Source: Thiofaba sp039822285
Lineage (GTDB): Bacteria > Pseudomonadota > Gammaproteobacteria > Halothiobacillales > Halothiobacillaceae
Assembly (NCBI RefSeq): GCF_039822285.1
Contig: NZ_JBAJEY010000005.1
Span: forward strand, 1 to 64,000
Direction: 5' to 3'
DNA: 64,000 nucleotides
Part shown: positions 8,115 to 16,866 of the stretch, piece after piece
Position numbering within the stretch: position 1 is the first letter of the stretch
Layout of the letters: the number at the start of each line of letters is the position of its first letter
Program-made: the position numbers and the translations under genes
Notes under the pieces: generated by a model
Told to the model about the DNA's origin: nothing
The model's input: the letters and a program-made list of their open reading frames with translations, nothing else
The model's database searches: none

Positions 8115-8813
8115 TCAACGCCTCTCCCCCAGCACCTCACGCGCCAGAGCAAGGCTGGGTTTGCGCTGGCGCTCCATCGACGCGCGATCCAGGCGCTCCA
8201 ACCCCTCAAGCAGGCTGGACAGGTCGCGCGGCAAGTGCTCCAGAAGGTAGCGCCCCACCTCGTCCGGAAGGATGAGCCCCCGCTCCCCGGCGCGGCGGCG
8301 CAACAGCTCGATCTTGGCGGCATCGTCCAGCCCCTCGAGCCGCAGGATCGGCCCCCACCCAAGGCGCGAGGCCAGATCCGGCAAGGCGACGGGCAAGGCG
8401 GACGGGGGCTGGTCCGCGGCCAAGAGCAGGGGCACGGCGTGCTCGCGCAGGCGGTTGATCAGGTCGAACAGGGCCTCCTCCCACACCGCCTGCCCGACCA
8501 CGGCCTGCACGTCGTCGAGGGCCACCAGGCCCAGCCTCTCGAGCCCCTCGAGCACCCCCGGGTGCGGGGCATCAAGCAGGGCGATGTAGGCCGCGGTCAG
8601 GCCATGCTCGCCCGCACGCTGACAGGCTGCCTGGAGCAGATGCGTCTTGCCGCTGCCCTTCGCTCCCCAGAGGTAGAGCTGCGGCTCGCCCCGGCCCTCG
8701 GCCTGCTGGGCGACGAGCCCGGCGGCCACACCGTTGGCCCCAGGCAGGAACTGCTCCAGGGTGCGCGAAGGCGCAAGGCCGAAATCGAGGACCTGTTGCT
8801 GGGCGAAGAGCAT
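8115..8813 (-). CDS. hda: DnaA regulatory inactivator Hda
   Basis: DnaA-related AAA+ protein that, bound to the DNA sliding clamp, stimulates ATP hydrolysis by DnaA after initiation. The 232 residues have an N-terminal clamp-binding-like segment (QQQVLDFGL, 5-13), Walker A GAKGSGKTH (50-58) and Walker B LVALDDV (96-102), but lack the DnaA DNA-binding domain IV. This is the usual Hda architecture and length. It lies 2 bp downstream of the AI-2E family permease gene and converges with hemN. Confidence 0.92.
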   Translation of the reverse strand: MLFAQQQVLDFGLAPSRTLEQFLPGANGVAAGLVAQQAEGRGEPQLYLWGAKGSGKTHLLQAACQRAGEHGLTAAYIALLDAPHPGVLEGLERLGLVALDDVQAVVGQAVWEEALFDLINRLREHAVPLLLAADQPPSALPVALPDLASRLGWGPILRLEGLDDAAKIELLRRRAGERGLILPDEVGRYLLEHLPRDLSSLLEGLERLDRASMERQRKPSLALAREVLGERR

Positions 8814-8815
8814 GA

Positions 8816-9919
8816 TCAGCGGGCTTCGCCCTCGGGCGGCGACTCCTGCGGCCCGTACAAGCTGCTCGCCTTGTAGCGCTCATGGACGTGGCGGATCAGC
8901 ACCGCCAGCACGGCGGCCACCGGGAGGGCCAGCAACACACCGGTGAAGCCGAACAGCTGCCCGCCCGCCATGATGGCGAAGATGACAGCGACCGGGTGCA
9001 GGCCGACACGGTCGCCCACCAGCCAGGGGGTGAAGACGAACCCTTCCAGCAGCTGGCCCACCGCGAACACCGCCAGCACCGGCAACAGGCTCATGAGCTC
9101 CTGGGTCTGAATCAGCATCGCAAGCCCGGCGCCAAGGCCGCCCACGATCACGCCAAGATAGGGCACGAAGCTCACCAGCCCGGCCAGCATGCCGAACAGC
9201 AGGGCCTGTTCCAGCCCCGCAAGCCACAGGCCGAGGGTGTACACGGTGCCGAGCGCCAGCATCACGCTGAGCTGGCCGCGCAGGAAGGCCCCGAGCACCT
9301 CGTCCGCTTCGCGCGCCAGGCGGCTGACGGTCGGCTCCACGCTGCGCGGCAGGAAGTCGCGCACCCAGGCCACCAGGGCATCCCAGTCGCGCAGCAGGTA
9401 GAAGGTCACCACGGGGATCACTACCAGGTTCGCAAGCCAAGCCACCGCGCTCATGCCGGAGCCGAACAGCCAGCCCACCACGTTGGCGGTCATCGCCCCG
9501 GCCTGCGCCCAGTGCTGCGCCAGGGCGGCCTTGAGGGTTTCAAGATCGACCGTCATGCCGGTCCAGGCGGTAAAGCGCGGCAGCAGGTTGTGCTGCACCC
9601 ACTCCACCGCCAGGGGCCACTTGTGGGACATCTGCATCACCTGCTGGGCCACCTGTGGCACGATGATCAAGACCAGCAGACCCAGCATCAGGATCAGCCC
9701 CAGGAACACCAGCGCCACCGCGGCGGTGCGCGGCATGCGCCGCTCCAGGCGGTCGGCCAGCGGGTCACCGAGGTAGGCCAGCAGCGCGGCCACCAGGAAG
9801 GGCGTGAGGATGGGACGCAGGGCGGCGAGCAGCCCCATGATCAGCACCAGGGCAAGGACGGCCACCAGCCAGCGAGGCCATGCGGCCTCGGTGCGATGGG
9901 CGCTTGGCTGCTCACTCAT
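8816..9919 (-). CDS. AI-2E family (PerM/YdiK-type) membrane protein
   Basis: Multi-helix inner-membrane protein of 367 residues with roughly eight hydrophobic segments. It shows the family pattern of a long central soluble-to-membrane region and a glycine-rich C-terminal half (FVPYLGVIVGGLGAG, then PWLVGDRVGLHPVAVI). The family includes the TqsA autoinducer-2 exporter, a Na+/H+ antiporter and PerM, so the substrate is undetermined. The frame is open to 9952, but the ATG at 9919 overlaps the downstream-facing phosphatidyltransferase stop as ATGA and is preferred. It is adjacent to hda and purMN, a frequent proteobacterial grouping. Confidence 0.9.
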   Translation of the reverse strand: MSEQPSAHRTEAAWPRWLVAVLALVLIMGLLAALRPILTPFLVAALLAYLGDPLADRLERRMPRTAAVALVFLGLILMLGLLVLIIVPQVAQQVMQMSHKWPLAVEWVQHNLLPRFTAWTGMTVDLETLKAALAQHWAQAGAMTANVVGWLFGSGMSAVAWLANLVVIPVVTFYLLRDWDALVAWVRDFLPRSVEPTVSRLAREADEVLGAFLRGQLSVMLALGTVYTLGLWLAGLEQALLFGMLAGLVSFVPYLGVIVGGLGAGLAMLIQTQELMSLLPVLAVFAVGQLLEGFVFTPWLVGDRVGLHPVAVIFAIMAGGQLFGFTGVLLALPVAAVLAVLIRHVHERYKASSLYGPQESPPEGEAR

Positions 9920-10467
9920 ACCGCAGCCCCCTTGCGCGGCAACGCGCTCCATTGGCGGTAATAACCGTAGGCGCTGAGCACGGTGGTCAGGGCGACCAGG
10001 ACCATGAGCGCATCACGCAACCCATCGAGCACCCACCCCTGCCAGGCGGAGGCGATGACCACCAGGATCAGCATCGCCACCAGAAAGACATGCAGCTTGC
10101 CAATCAACAGTGGGCGCGGGACGAAGCCGTCGTGGACAAAGAAGTTGTAGTGGGTCGCCCCGGCGACGATACCGAGATCCCGCACCAGCAGCAGGGCCAG
10201 CAGCCACAGGGGCAGGAGGCCCGCCGCCACCAGCGCAACCATCGCCGCCAGGATCATCGCCTTGTCCGCCAGCGGATCGAGGATGGCCCCGAGGCGGGTC
10301 TGCCAGCCGAAGCGCCGCGCCAGAAAACCGTCCACCCCGTCGCTCACCACCGCCACCGCGAACAGCACGGCCGCCTCAGCATAGCGCGCATCGAACAGGG
10401 CCAGCGCGATCCAGGGGATCAGCAGCATGCGCGCCGCGGTGATGAGGTTGGGGATGTGCTTGAGCAT
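9916..10467 (-). CDS. CDP-alcohol phosphatidyltransferase family protein (PgsA-like)
   Basis: Membrane enzyme of 183 residues, expected to transfer a phosphatidyl group from CDP-diacylglycerol to an alcohol acceptor. The full signature D-x2-DG-x2-AR-x8-G-x3-D-x3-D is present: D43, D46-G47, A50-R51, G60, D64, D68. Five to six hydrophobic helices are visible. The N-terminus HIPNLITAARMLLIP resembles PgsA, but many proteobacteria carry a second copy beside purM, so glycerol-3-phosphate as acceptor is likely but not proven. It diverges from purM. Confidence 0.88.
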   Translation of the reverse strand: MLKHIPNLITAARMLLIPWIALALFDARYAEAAVLFAVAVVSDGVDGFLARRFGWQTRLGAILDPLADKAMILAAMVALVAAGLLPLWLLALLLVRDLGIVAGATHYNFFVHDGFVPRPLLIGKLHVFLVAMLILVVIASAWQGWVLDGLRDALMVLVALTTVLSAYGYYRQWSALPRKGAAV

Positions 10468-10533
10468 GCCTTAAGCATCAATCAAGGATGGCATGTACAA
10501 TAGCACACCCCTTTTTGCCGCCGCTGAACCCTC

Positions 10534-11571
10534 ATGAGCCAGCCCACCTCCCTCTCCTACCGTGACGCCGGCGTGGACATCGACGCAGGCAATGCCCTGG
10601 TCGACCGCATCAAGCCCGCCGTGGCCCGCACCCGCCGCCCCGAAGTCCTCGGCGGTCTGGGCGGCTTCGGCGCCCTGTTCGAGCTGCCGCAAGGCTACAA
10701 GCATCCTGTGCTGGTCTCGGGCACCGACGGCGTCGGCACCAAGCTTCGGCTCGCCATCGACCTGGATCGACACGACCACATCGGCATCGACCTGGTCGCC
10801 ATGTGCGTCAACGACATCCTGGTGCAGGGCGCGGAACCCCTGTTCTTCCTCGACTACTACGCCACCGGCAAGCTCTCGGTGGACGTGGCCGCGCGGGTGG
10901 TCACTGGGATTGCCGAGGGCTGCGCGCTTGCCGGCTGCGCCCTGGTGGGCGGCGAGACCGCCGAGATGCCCGGCATGTACGAGGAGGGCGACTACGACCT
11001 CGCAGGCTTTGCGGTCGGCATCGTCGAGAAGGAGCAGATGCTGGACGGCAGCCGGGTGCGCGAGGGCGATGTGCTCATCGGCCTGCCCTCCTCCGGCCCG
11101 CACTCCAACGGCTACTCGCTGATCCGCAAGGTGCTGGCCGTCACCGGCGCCGACCTGAACCAGCCCTGCGGCGAGACGACGCTGGCCGACGCCCTGCTCG
11201 CCCCCACCCGCATCTACGTCAAGAGCCTGCTGCCGCTGCTGCGCGACCAGGATTCCGGCGTGCACGGCCTGTGCCACATCACCGGCGGAGGCCTGACCGA
11301 GAACCTGCCGCGCGTGTACAGCGAGGACCTCGCCGCCGAGGTCGATACCGCCTCCTGGACCCCGGCTCCGGTGTTCCAGTGGATCCGCGAGGGCGGCAAT
11401 GTTGCAGCCAGCGAGATGTACCGCACCTTTAACAACGGCGTCGGCATGGTGCTGATGGTCGAGGCCGCGAAAGCGGACGCGATCATCGCCCGCCTGAAGG
11501 CCGCCGGCGAAGCCCCGTGGGTGATGGGCCGGATGGTCAAGCGCACGGGCGAAGGGGTGATCCTGCGCTGA
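10534..11571 (+). CDS. purM: Phosphoribosylformylglycinamidine cyclo-ligase PurM
   Basis: Cytosolic AIR synthetase, the fifth step of de novo purine synthesis, closing the imidazole ring with ATP. The 345 residues match the family length. Signatures include YRDAGVDIDAGNALVDRIKP at the N-terminus, GTDGVGTKLRLA, the metal/ATP region MCVNDILVQGAEPLFFLDY, GGETAEMPGMY and HITGGGLTENLPR. The stop shares one base with the purN start (TGATG), so the two genes are co-translated. A possible -10 (TACAAT, 10496-10501) lies upstream with only a weak -35. Confidence 0.97.
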   Translation: MSQPTSLSYRDAGVDIDAGNALVDRIKPAVARTRRPEVLGGLGGFGALFELPQGYKHPVLVSGTDGVGTKLRLAIDLDRHDHIGIDLVAMCVNDILVQGAEPLFFLDYYATGKLSVDVAARVVTGIAEGCALAGCALVGGETAEMPGMYEEGDYDLAGFAVGIVEKEQMLDGSRVREGDVLIGLPSSGPHSNGYSLIRKVLAVTGADLNQPCGETTLADALLAPTRIYVKSLLPLLRDQDSGVHGLCHITGGGLTENLPRVYSEDLAAEVDTASWTPAPVFQWIREGGNVAASEMYRTFNNGVGMVLMVEAAKADAIIARLKAAGEAPWVMGRMVKRTGEGVILR

Positions 11572-12164
11572 TGTGCCGCATCGTCGTCCTCATCTCGGGC
11601 CACGGCAGCAACCTGCAGGCCCTGATCGACGCCGAGCGGCGGGGTGAACTGGGCGGGGGCCAGCTCGTGGCCGTGTTCAGCAACCGCGCCGACGCCTTCG
11701 GCCTGGAGCGCGCGCGCCAGGCCGGCATCCCGACCGAGGTCATCAGCCACAAGGACTTTCCCGAGCGCGCGGCCTTCGATGCCGCCCTCATGGCGCGCAT
11801 CGACACCTACCGGCCCGACCTCGTGGTGCTGGCCGGTTTCATGCGCATCCTCACCCCCGCCTTCGTGCAGCACTATGCCGGGCGGCTGATCAATATCCAC
11901 CCCTCGCTGCTGCCCAAGTACCCCGGCATGCACACCCACGCCCGCGCCATCGAGGCAGGCGATGCGGAACACGGCGCCACCGTGCACTTCGTCACCGAGG
12001 GGGTGGACGAAGGCCCCGTCATCCTCCAGGGCCACGTGCCGGTGCGGCCGGACGACACCCCGGAAACCCTGCAACAGCGCGTACACGCCATCGAGCACCA
12101 GATCTATCCCGAGGCGGTGCGCAGGCTCTGCACCCAACGCTTGACGGCGAACACGACCCCATGA
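11571..12164 (+). CDS. purN: Phosphoribosylglycinamide formyltransferase PurN
   Basis: Transfers a formyl group from 10-formyltetrahydrofolate to GAR, the third step of purine synthesis. The 197 residues begin MCRIVVLISGHGSNLQALID, with the phosphate-binding glycine loop. The catalytic and folate-binding regions are visible as NIHPSLLPKYPGMHTHARA, then HGATVHFV, and VDEGPVILQ. The start at 11571 overlaps the purM stop; a longer frame to 11517 is shadow inside purM. The last 4 bases overlap the epimerase start. Confidence 0.96.
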   Translation: MCRIVVLISGHGSNLQALIDAERRGELGGGQLVAVFSNRADAFGLERARQAGIPTEVISHKDFPERAAFDAALMARIDTYRPDLVVLAGFMRILTPAFVQHYAGRLINIHPSLLPKYPGMHTHARAIEAGDAEHGATVHFVTEGVDEGPVILQGHVPVRPDDTPETLQQRVHAIEHQIYPEAVRRLCTQRLTANTTP

Positions 12165-13165
12165 CCCTGCTCGTCACCGGCGCCGCCGGCTTCATCGGCT
12201 TCCATGTCACCAAGACCCTGCTCGCCCGCGGCGAGCGCGTGGTCGGCATCGACAACCTCAACGACTACTACGATCCACGCCTCAAGCACGCCCGCCTGCG
12301 CGAGCTTGAGGGGCAGCCGAATTTCGAATTCCTGCGCCTCGACCTTGCCGACCGCCCCGGCATGGAGGCGCTGTTCGCCCAGTTCAAGCCCCGGCGCGTG
12401 ATCCACCTCGCCGCCCAGGCCGGGGTGCGCTACTCGCTGCACAACCCGCACGCCTATGTCGACAGCAATCTCGTCGGCTTCATGAACATCCTCGAAGGCT
12501 GCCGCCACCACGCGGTGGAGCACCTGGTCTACGCCTCCTCGAGCTCGGTCTATGGCCTGAATACCGCCATGCCCTACTCGGTGCACCACAACGTGGATCA
12601 CCCCATCAGCCTGTACGCCGCCACCAAGAAGGCCAACGAGCTGATGGCGCACAGCTATGCGCACCTCTATCGCCTGCCCACCACCGGCCTGCGCTTCTTC
12701 ACCGTCTACGGCCCCTGGGGTCGGCCGGACATGGCCTACTTCAAGTTCACCCAGGCCATCCTCGAAGGCCGGCCGATCGAGGTCTACAACCACGGAAAAA
12801 TGCAGCGTGACTTCACCTACATCGACGACATCGTCGAGGGCGTGATCCGCGTGCTCGACCGCATCCCCGCCCCCAACCCCGCTTGGGATGGCGCCCACCC
12901 CGACCCCGGAAGCAGCCCCGCCCCCTACCGCATCTACAACATCGGCAACCACAGCCCGGTCGAGCTCTCCCGCTTCATCGAGGCCCTGGAGGGCGCACTG
13001 GGCCGCACGGCCGAGAAGGTCTTGCTTCCCATGCAACCGGGGGATGTGCCTGCCACCTATGCCGATGTGGACGACTTGATGCGTGACACGGGCTTTGCAC
13101 CAAGCACATCGATCGAGGAGGGGCTGGCGCGGTTTGTCGCGTGGTATCGCGGCTACTATGTTTAA
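12161..13165 (+). CDS. UDP-glucuronate 4-epimerase-like NAD-dependent epimerase
   Basis: Short-chain dehydrogenase/reductase-type sugar-nucleotide epimerase of 334 residues. It has the NAD-binding loop GAAGFIG (7-13), SSSSVYG (126-132), catalytic Y152-x3-K156 and the RFFTVYGPWGRPDMA segment characteristic of the UDP-GlcA epimerases (LpsL/Cap1J group). The NDYYDPRLK motif near residue 34 is also typical of that group. It probably makes UDP-galacturonate from the UDP-glucuronate produced by Ugd, encoded 0.9 kb downstream. It overlaps purN by 4 bp. Other UDP-hexose 4-epimerase specificities are possible. Confidence 0.88.
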   Translation: MTLLVTGAAGFIGFHVTKTLLARGERVVGIDNLNDYYDPRLKHARLRELEGQPNFEFLRLDLADRPGMEALFAQFKPRRVIHLAAQAGVRYSLHNPHAYVDSNLVGFMNILEGCRHHAVEHLVYASSSSVYGLNTAMPYSVHHNVDHPISLYAATKKANELMAHSYAHLYRLPTTGLRFFTVYGPWGRPDMAYFKFTQAILEGRPIEVYNHGKMQRDFTYIDDIVEGVIRVLDRIPAPNPAWDGAHPDPGSSPAPYRIYNIGNHSPVELSRFIEALEGALGRTAEKVLLPMQPGDVPATYADVDDLMRDTGFAPSTSIEEGLARFVAWYRGYYV

Positions 13166-13195
13166 GCCATCGCGACACATCTGCCGTGGAGCGCC

Positions 13196-13501
13196 ATGCG
13201 CCTGACGCCCGAACAAGCCGACATCATCCGCCAGTCAGTCCATACCAGCTTCGGACCGCAAGCTCGCGTGTGGCTGTTCGGCTCGCGCGTTGACGACGCG
13301 AAGCGCGGCGGTGACATCGACCTGCTCATCCAGCCCCCCCCGCCTTGGCCAGGGGATGCCGACATCCTCAGGCGCAAGATCGATTTCCTGGTACAGCTTG
13401 AACGCCAGCTTGGCGAGCGCAAGATCGACGTCGTCATCGAACAACCCGAGGACACGCGCCCCATCGTACGGATCGCCCATGAAACAGGAATCGAGCTATG
13501 A
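13196..13501 (+). CDS. MntA-like nucleotidyltransferase antitoxin
   Basis: Minimal nucleotidyltransferase of 101 residues, with the polymerase-beta-like signature GSR (29-31) followed by GGDID (38-42), where D40 and D42 are likely metal ligands. In HepT/MntA toxin-antitoxin systems the MNT protein AMPylates and neutralises the HEPN toxin. The partner starts 4 bp before this stop (ATGA overlap), and the two form a two-gene cassette between unrelated glycan genes. A GTGGAG Shine-Dalgarno-like sequence precedes the ATG. The toxin-antitoxin role is inferred from family and pairing. Confidence 0.85.
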   Translation: MRLTPEQADIIRQSVHTSFGPQARVWLFGSRVDDAKRGGDIDLLIQPPPPWPGDADILRRKIDFLVQLERQLGERKIDVVIEQPEDTRPIVRIAHETGIEL

Positions 13502-13980
13502 GTGATGCCCAACGGCTCCGCCTGCAAGCGCTCGCCCGCATCGTGCGCAAGGAAACCGAACTGCTCAAGGACACCGATGCCCGCCTGTTCCATGAGCCCC
13601 TGACCCCGGAGATGCTTGGCAACCTGACCGCCCATGCGGATCTCTCGGACCGGATCGAGGCCTATGCCAGCCGGTTCGCGCGCCTGCAGGACACCCTGGG
13701 TGACAAGCTCATCCCCGCCTGGCTGCGCTCGCTCGAGGAAACCCCTAGCGCCATGATCGACAACCTCAATCGCGCCGAACGCCTTGGCATGCTTGCCTCG
13801 GTCGATGAGTGGCTGGGCCTGAGGCAACTGCGCAATCAGATGGTGCATGAATACATCGAAGATCCAACCATCCTCGCCCACGCGCTGCAGATGGCGCACG
13901 CGAGGCTGGGCCTTCTGACCGACACCGCCGAGGCTATCCTGAATGACCTGCAGTCGCGCGGACACATCCCGACCGCATGA
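13498..13980 (+). CDS. HepT-like HEPN-domain toxin
   Basis: HEPN-family protein of 160 residues, mainly helical and charged. The RNase-type HEPN motif R-x4-H followed by Tyr at +2 is present as RNQMVHEY (R112, H117, Y119). The tyrosine is the residue AMPylated by MntA in characterised systems. The gene overlaps the MNT antitoxin gene by 4 bp. It is somewhat longer than classical HepT (about 130-145 residues). It probably cleaves RNA when free of its partner; this is inferred from family knowledge. Confidence 0.82.
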   Translation: MSDAQRLRLQALARIVRKETELLKDTDARLFHEPLTPEMLGNLTAHADLSDRIEAYASRFARLQDTLGDKLIPAWLRSLEETPSAMIDNLNRAERLGMLASVDEWLGLRQLRNQMVHEYIEDPTILAHALQMAHARLGLLTDTAEAILNDLQSRGHIPTA

Positions 13981-14093
13981 CTCGTCGTCCATCGCACAGT
14001 CCGCAACACGGAAAAGATGATGACCGCCAGCATCCAACGCTTCAGCGCAGTGTGTATCCCTCCTCACCTCTTCCCCCCACATCCCGCCGCATC

Positions 14094-15395
14094 ATGAAAA
14101 TCGCCGTCGCCGGAACCGGATACGTCGGTCTCTCCAACGCCCTGCTGCTGGCCCAGCACCACGAGGTGGTGGCACTGGACATCGTGCCGGAGAAGGTCAC
14201 GATGCTGAACGCAGGCCGCTCGCCCATCGTCGATCCCGAGATCGAGGCCTTCCTCAAGCGCGACGACCTCCACTTTCGCGCCACGCTCGACAAGGAGGAG
14301 GCCTACAAGGACGCCGAGTTCGTCATCATTGCCACCCCGACCGATTACGACCCGGATACCAACACCTTCAACACCTCCTCAGTCGAGTCGGTCATCCGCG
14401 ACGTGCTGGCCATCAACCCGAACGCGGTGATGGTCATCAAATCCACCGTCCCGGTCGGCTACACCGAGCGCATCAAAAAAGCATTCGCCCCCCTCTCCCT
14501 TGAGGGGAGCTCTCGACGGCCGGCCCCCGAAGGGGCTTCCGGCAGGGATGCCGGAAGGGTCGGAGAGGAGGGACCGGGGGCCGGGGGAGAGGGTGAAGCG
14601 CCCAACATCCTCTTCTCCCCCGAATTCCTGCGCGAAGGCCGCGCCCTGCACGACAACCTCTACCCCTCACGCATCATCGTGGGCGAGAAATCTGAGCGTG
14701 CTGAACGGTTTGCCCAACTGCTGCTGCAGGGCGCGCGCAAGGAGGATATCCCCGTCCTCTTCACCCACCCCACCGAGGCCGAGGCGATCAAGCTGTTCGC
14801 CAACACCTACCTCGCCATGCGCGTGGCCTTCTTCAATGAACTGGACACCTACGCCGCCACCCACGGACTGGACACCCGCCAGATCATCGACGGCGTCTGC
14901 CTCGACCCGCGCATCGGTCAGGGCTACAACAACCCAAGCTTCGGCTACGGCGGCTACTGCCTGCCCAAGGACACCAAGCAGCTCTTGGCCAACTACCGCG
15001 ACGTGCCGCAGAACCTCATCCACGCCATCGTCGAGGCCAACACCACCCGCAAGGACTTCATCGCCGAGGACATCCTCCGCCGCCTCCACGCCCTCCCCCC
15101 GGTAGGCAAGATCGACAAGGTCGTGGGCATCTATCGCCTGGTCATGAAACAAGGCTCCGACAACTTCCGCGCCTCCGCCATCCAGGGCATCATGAAGCGC
15201 CTCAAGGCCAAGGGCATCGAGGTGGTGGTGTACGAGCCCGTCCTCAGCGACGACTACTTCTTCAACTCCCGCGTCATCCGCGACCTTGACGAGTTCAAGC
15301 GCCTCGCCGACCTCATCATCGCCAACCGCATGACCGACGCCCTGCGGGATGTGACCGACAAGGTTTATACTCGCGACCTTTTCGGTAGCGACTGA
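14094..15395 (+). CDS. ugd: UDP-glucose 6-dehydrogenase with a repeat-derived internal insertion
   Basis: Oxidises UDP-glucose to UDP-glucuronate with two NAD+. The N-terminus MKIAVAGTGYVGLS is the Rossmann loop; the catalytic cysteine is C289 in GYGGYCLPKDTK; the substrate region IKSTVPVGYTERIK is intact. The 433 residues exceed the E. coli-type length (about 388) largely through residues 134-168, an Arg/Gly/Glu-rich block encoded at 14493-14597. That block has no counterpart between AFAP and PNILFSPEFL in the family and is built from the C/G-run repeat seen elsewhere in the window. The reading frame is kept, so activity is plausible. The start at 14094 was chosen over the open frame from 13977, which overlaps the toxin gene. 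Confidence 0.93.
   Translation: MKIAVAGTGYVGLSNALLLAQHHEVVALDIVPEKVTMLNAGRSPIVDPEIEAFLKRDDLHFRATLDKEEAYKDAEFVIIATPTDYDPDTNTFNTSSVESVIRDVLAINPNAVMVIKSTVPVGYTERIKKAFAPLSLEGSSRRPAPEGASGRDAGRVGEEGPGAGGEGEAPNILFSPEFLREGRALHDNLYPSRIIVGEKSERAERFAQLLLQGARKEDIPVLFTHPTEAEAIKLFANTYLAMRVAFFNELDTYAATHGLDTRQIIDGVCLDPRIGQGYNNPSFGYGGYCLPKDTKQLLANYRDVPQNLIHAIVEANTTRKDFIAEDILRRLHALPPVGKIDKVVGIYRLVMKQGSDNFRASAIQGIMKRLKAKGIEVVVYEPVLSDDYFFNSRVIRDLDEFKRLADLIIANRMTDALRDVTDKVYTRDLFGSD
14493..14597. repeat. C/G-run palindromic repeat inserted in frame inside ugd
   Basis: The segment opens with CTCTCCCTTGAGGGGAG and closes with GGGGGAGAGGGTGAA, the same building blocks as the intergenic repeats at 19184 and 61690. 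It also contains an inner palindrome around TTCCGGCAGGGATGCCGGAA. Length is a multiple of three with no stop in frame, so it adds 35 residues to Ugd. Exact borders are inferred from where family similarity breaks. Confidence 0.75.
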
Positions 15396-15398
15396 TGC

Positions 15399-16862
15399 AT
15401 GGACGATCGAGCCTCTAATATGATCATTCCTGTCGTTCTTTCTGGCGGTGTCGGCAGCCGCCTCTGGCCGGTATCCCGCGAGGCTCACCCCAAGCCCTTC
15501 ATGCGCCTAGCCGATGGCGAGAGTCTGCTACAGAAGACCTTTCTCCGCGCCTGCGCCCTACCGGGCGTCGAAGAAATCCTGACGGTCACCAACCGCGAGC
15601 TCTACTTCAAGACGGCCGACGAATACCGCCCCGTGAATCACTCGGGGGTTGGACTGAGCTACATTCTCGAACCCTTTGGCCGCAACACGGCTGCCGCCAT
15701 CGCTGCCGCCGCGCTCGACCTGAGCGCAGCCCATGGTGACGATGCCCTCATGCTTGTCCTGGCTGCCGACCACCTCATCACCAAAATCCAAGCCTTCGAG
15801 GCCGCCGTGCGGATCGCCGCCGACCTAGCTCGTCAAGGCCACCTGGTCACCTTTGGCATCCAGCCCGAGCACCCGGAAACCGGTTTTGGCTATATCGAGG
15901 CATCCACCGAGACCCTCACCGCTCCGGGATTGGGAGGCTTTAAGGTTCGGCGCTTCATTGAAAAACCCGACCTCGACAAGGCCCGCGAATACCTTGCCTC
16001 CGGCCGTCATTTCTGGAACTCGGGAATGTTCTGCTTCCAGGTCGGAACCCTGCTCAAAGAATTGAACCAACATGCCCCCGATGTCCTCCAGAGAGTAGCT
16101 CGGGCGATGGAGAGCGCACGCAAAAGCTTGGGCGCCACACATCGAACCTTGGAGCTCGCCCCCGCCAGCTTCGAGCAGGTGCCCGACATCTCCATCGACT
16201 ATGCGCTGATGGAAAAATCCGAGCATGTCGCCGTGGTCACCTGCGATATCGGCTGGAGCGACATCGGCTCCTGGAATGCCTTAAGCGAGCTCACGCCCGC
16301 AGATGCCGAGGGCAACCGCATCGAAGGCGAAGCCCTGCTGCATGCCACCCAAAACTGCTACATCCACAGCCCCGAGCGCCTGACCGCCGCCGTAGGCTTG
16401 GACAACCTCATCATTATCGACACCGCCGACGCTCTACTCGTCGCCCACAAGGATCGCGCTCAGGACGTCAGGCACATTGCACGCCAGCTCAAGGAAAGCG
16501 GGCACAGCGCCCACCAGCATCATATGACCGTCCACCGCCCTTGGGGCACCTATACCGTGCTGGAGGAGGGCGAGCGGTTCAAGATCAAGCGCATCGTAGT
16601 CAAACCTGGTGCCTCGCTCTCCCTGCAAATGCACCACCATCGCAGCGAGCACTGGATCGTGGTCAACGGCATGGCGCGAGTGACCAATGGGGAGCGGGTC
16701 TTTCTGCTGAACACCAATGAATCGACCTTCATCCCCGCTGGACATGTCCACCGCCTGGAAAACCCAGGCGTCATCGACTTGGTCATGATTGAAGTCCAGA
16801 GCGGCGACTACCTGGGCGAGGACGACATCGTCCGCTTCGAAGACAGCTATGGCAGGAGCTGA
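15399..16862 (+). CDS. manC: Mannose-1-phosphate guanylyltransferase / mannose-6-phosphate isomerase
   Basis: Bifunctional type II enzyme that makes mannose-6-P from fructose-6-P and GDP-mannose from mannose-1-P. It has 487 residues. The N-terminal nucleotidyltransferase has the pyrophosphorylase loop SGGVGSRLWPVSRE (15-28) and FIEKPDLDKA. The C-terminal cupin isomerase domain (about 370-480) has HRPWGTYTVLE, a QMHHHRSEHW metal site and FIPAGHVHRLENPG. An ATG at 15420 (MIIPVVLSGG) fits AlgA-type N-termini equally well; neither start has a clear ribosome-binding site. GDP-mannose feeds gmd/rmd and the mannosyl/rhamnosyl transferases here. Confidence 0.95.
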   Translation: MDDRASNMIIPVVLSGGVGSRLWPVSREAHPKPFMRLADGESLLQKTFLRACALPGVEEILTVTNRELYFKTADEYRPVNHSGVGLSYILEPFGRNTAAAIAAAALDLSAAHGDDALMLVLAADHLITKIQAFEAAVRIAADLARQGHLVTFGIQPEHPETGFGYIEASTETLTAPGLGGFKVRRFIEKPDLDKAREYLASGRHFWNSGMFCFQVGTLLKELNQHAPDVLQRVARAMESARKSLGATHRTLELAPASFEQVPDISIDYALMEKSEHVAVVTCDIGWSDIGSWNALSELTPADAEGNRIEGEALLHATQNCYIHSPERLTAAVGLDNLIIIDTADALLVAHKDRAQDVRHIARQLKESGHSAHQHHMTVHRPWGTYTVLEEGERFKIKRIVVKPGASLSLQMHHHRSEHWIVVNGMARVTNGERVFLLNTNESTFIPAGHVHRLENPGVIDLVMIEVQSGDYLGEDDIVRFEDSYGRS

Positions 16863-16866
16863 TGCC

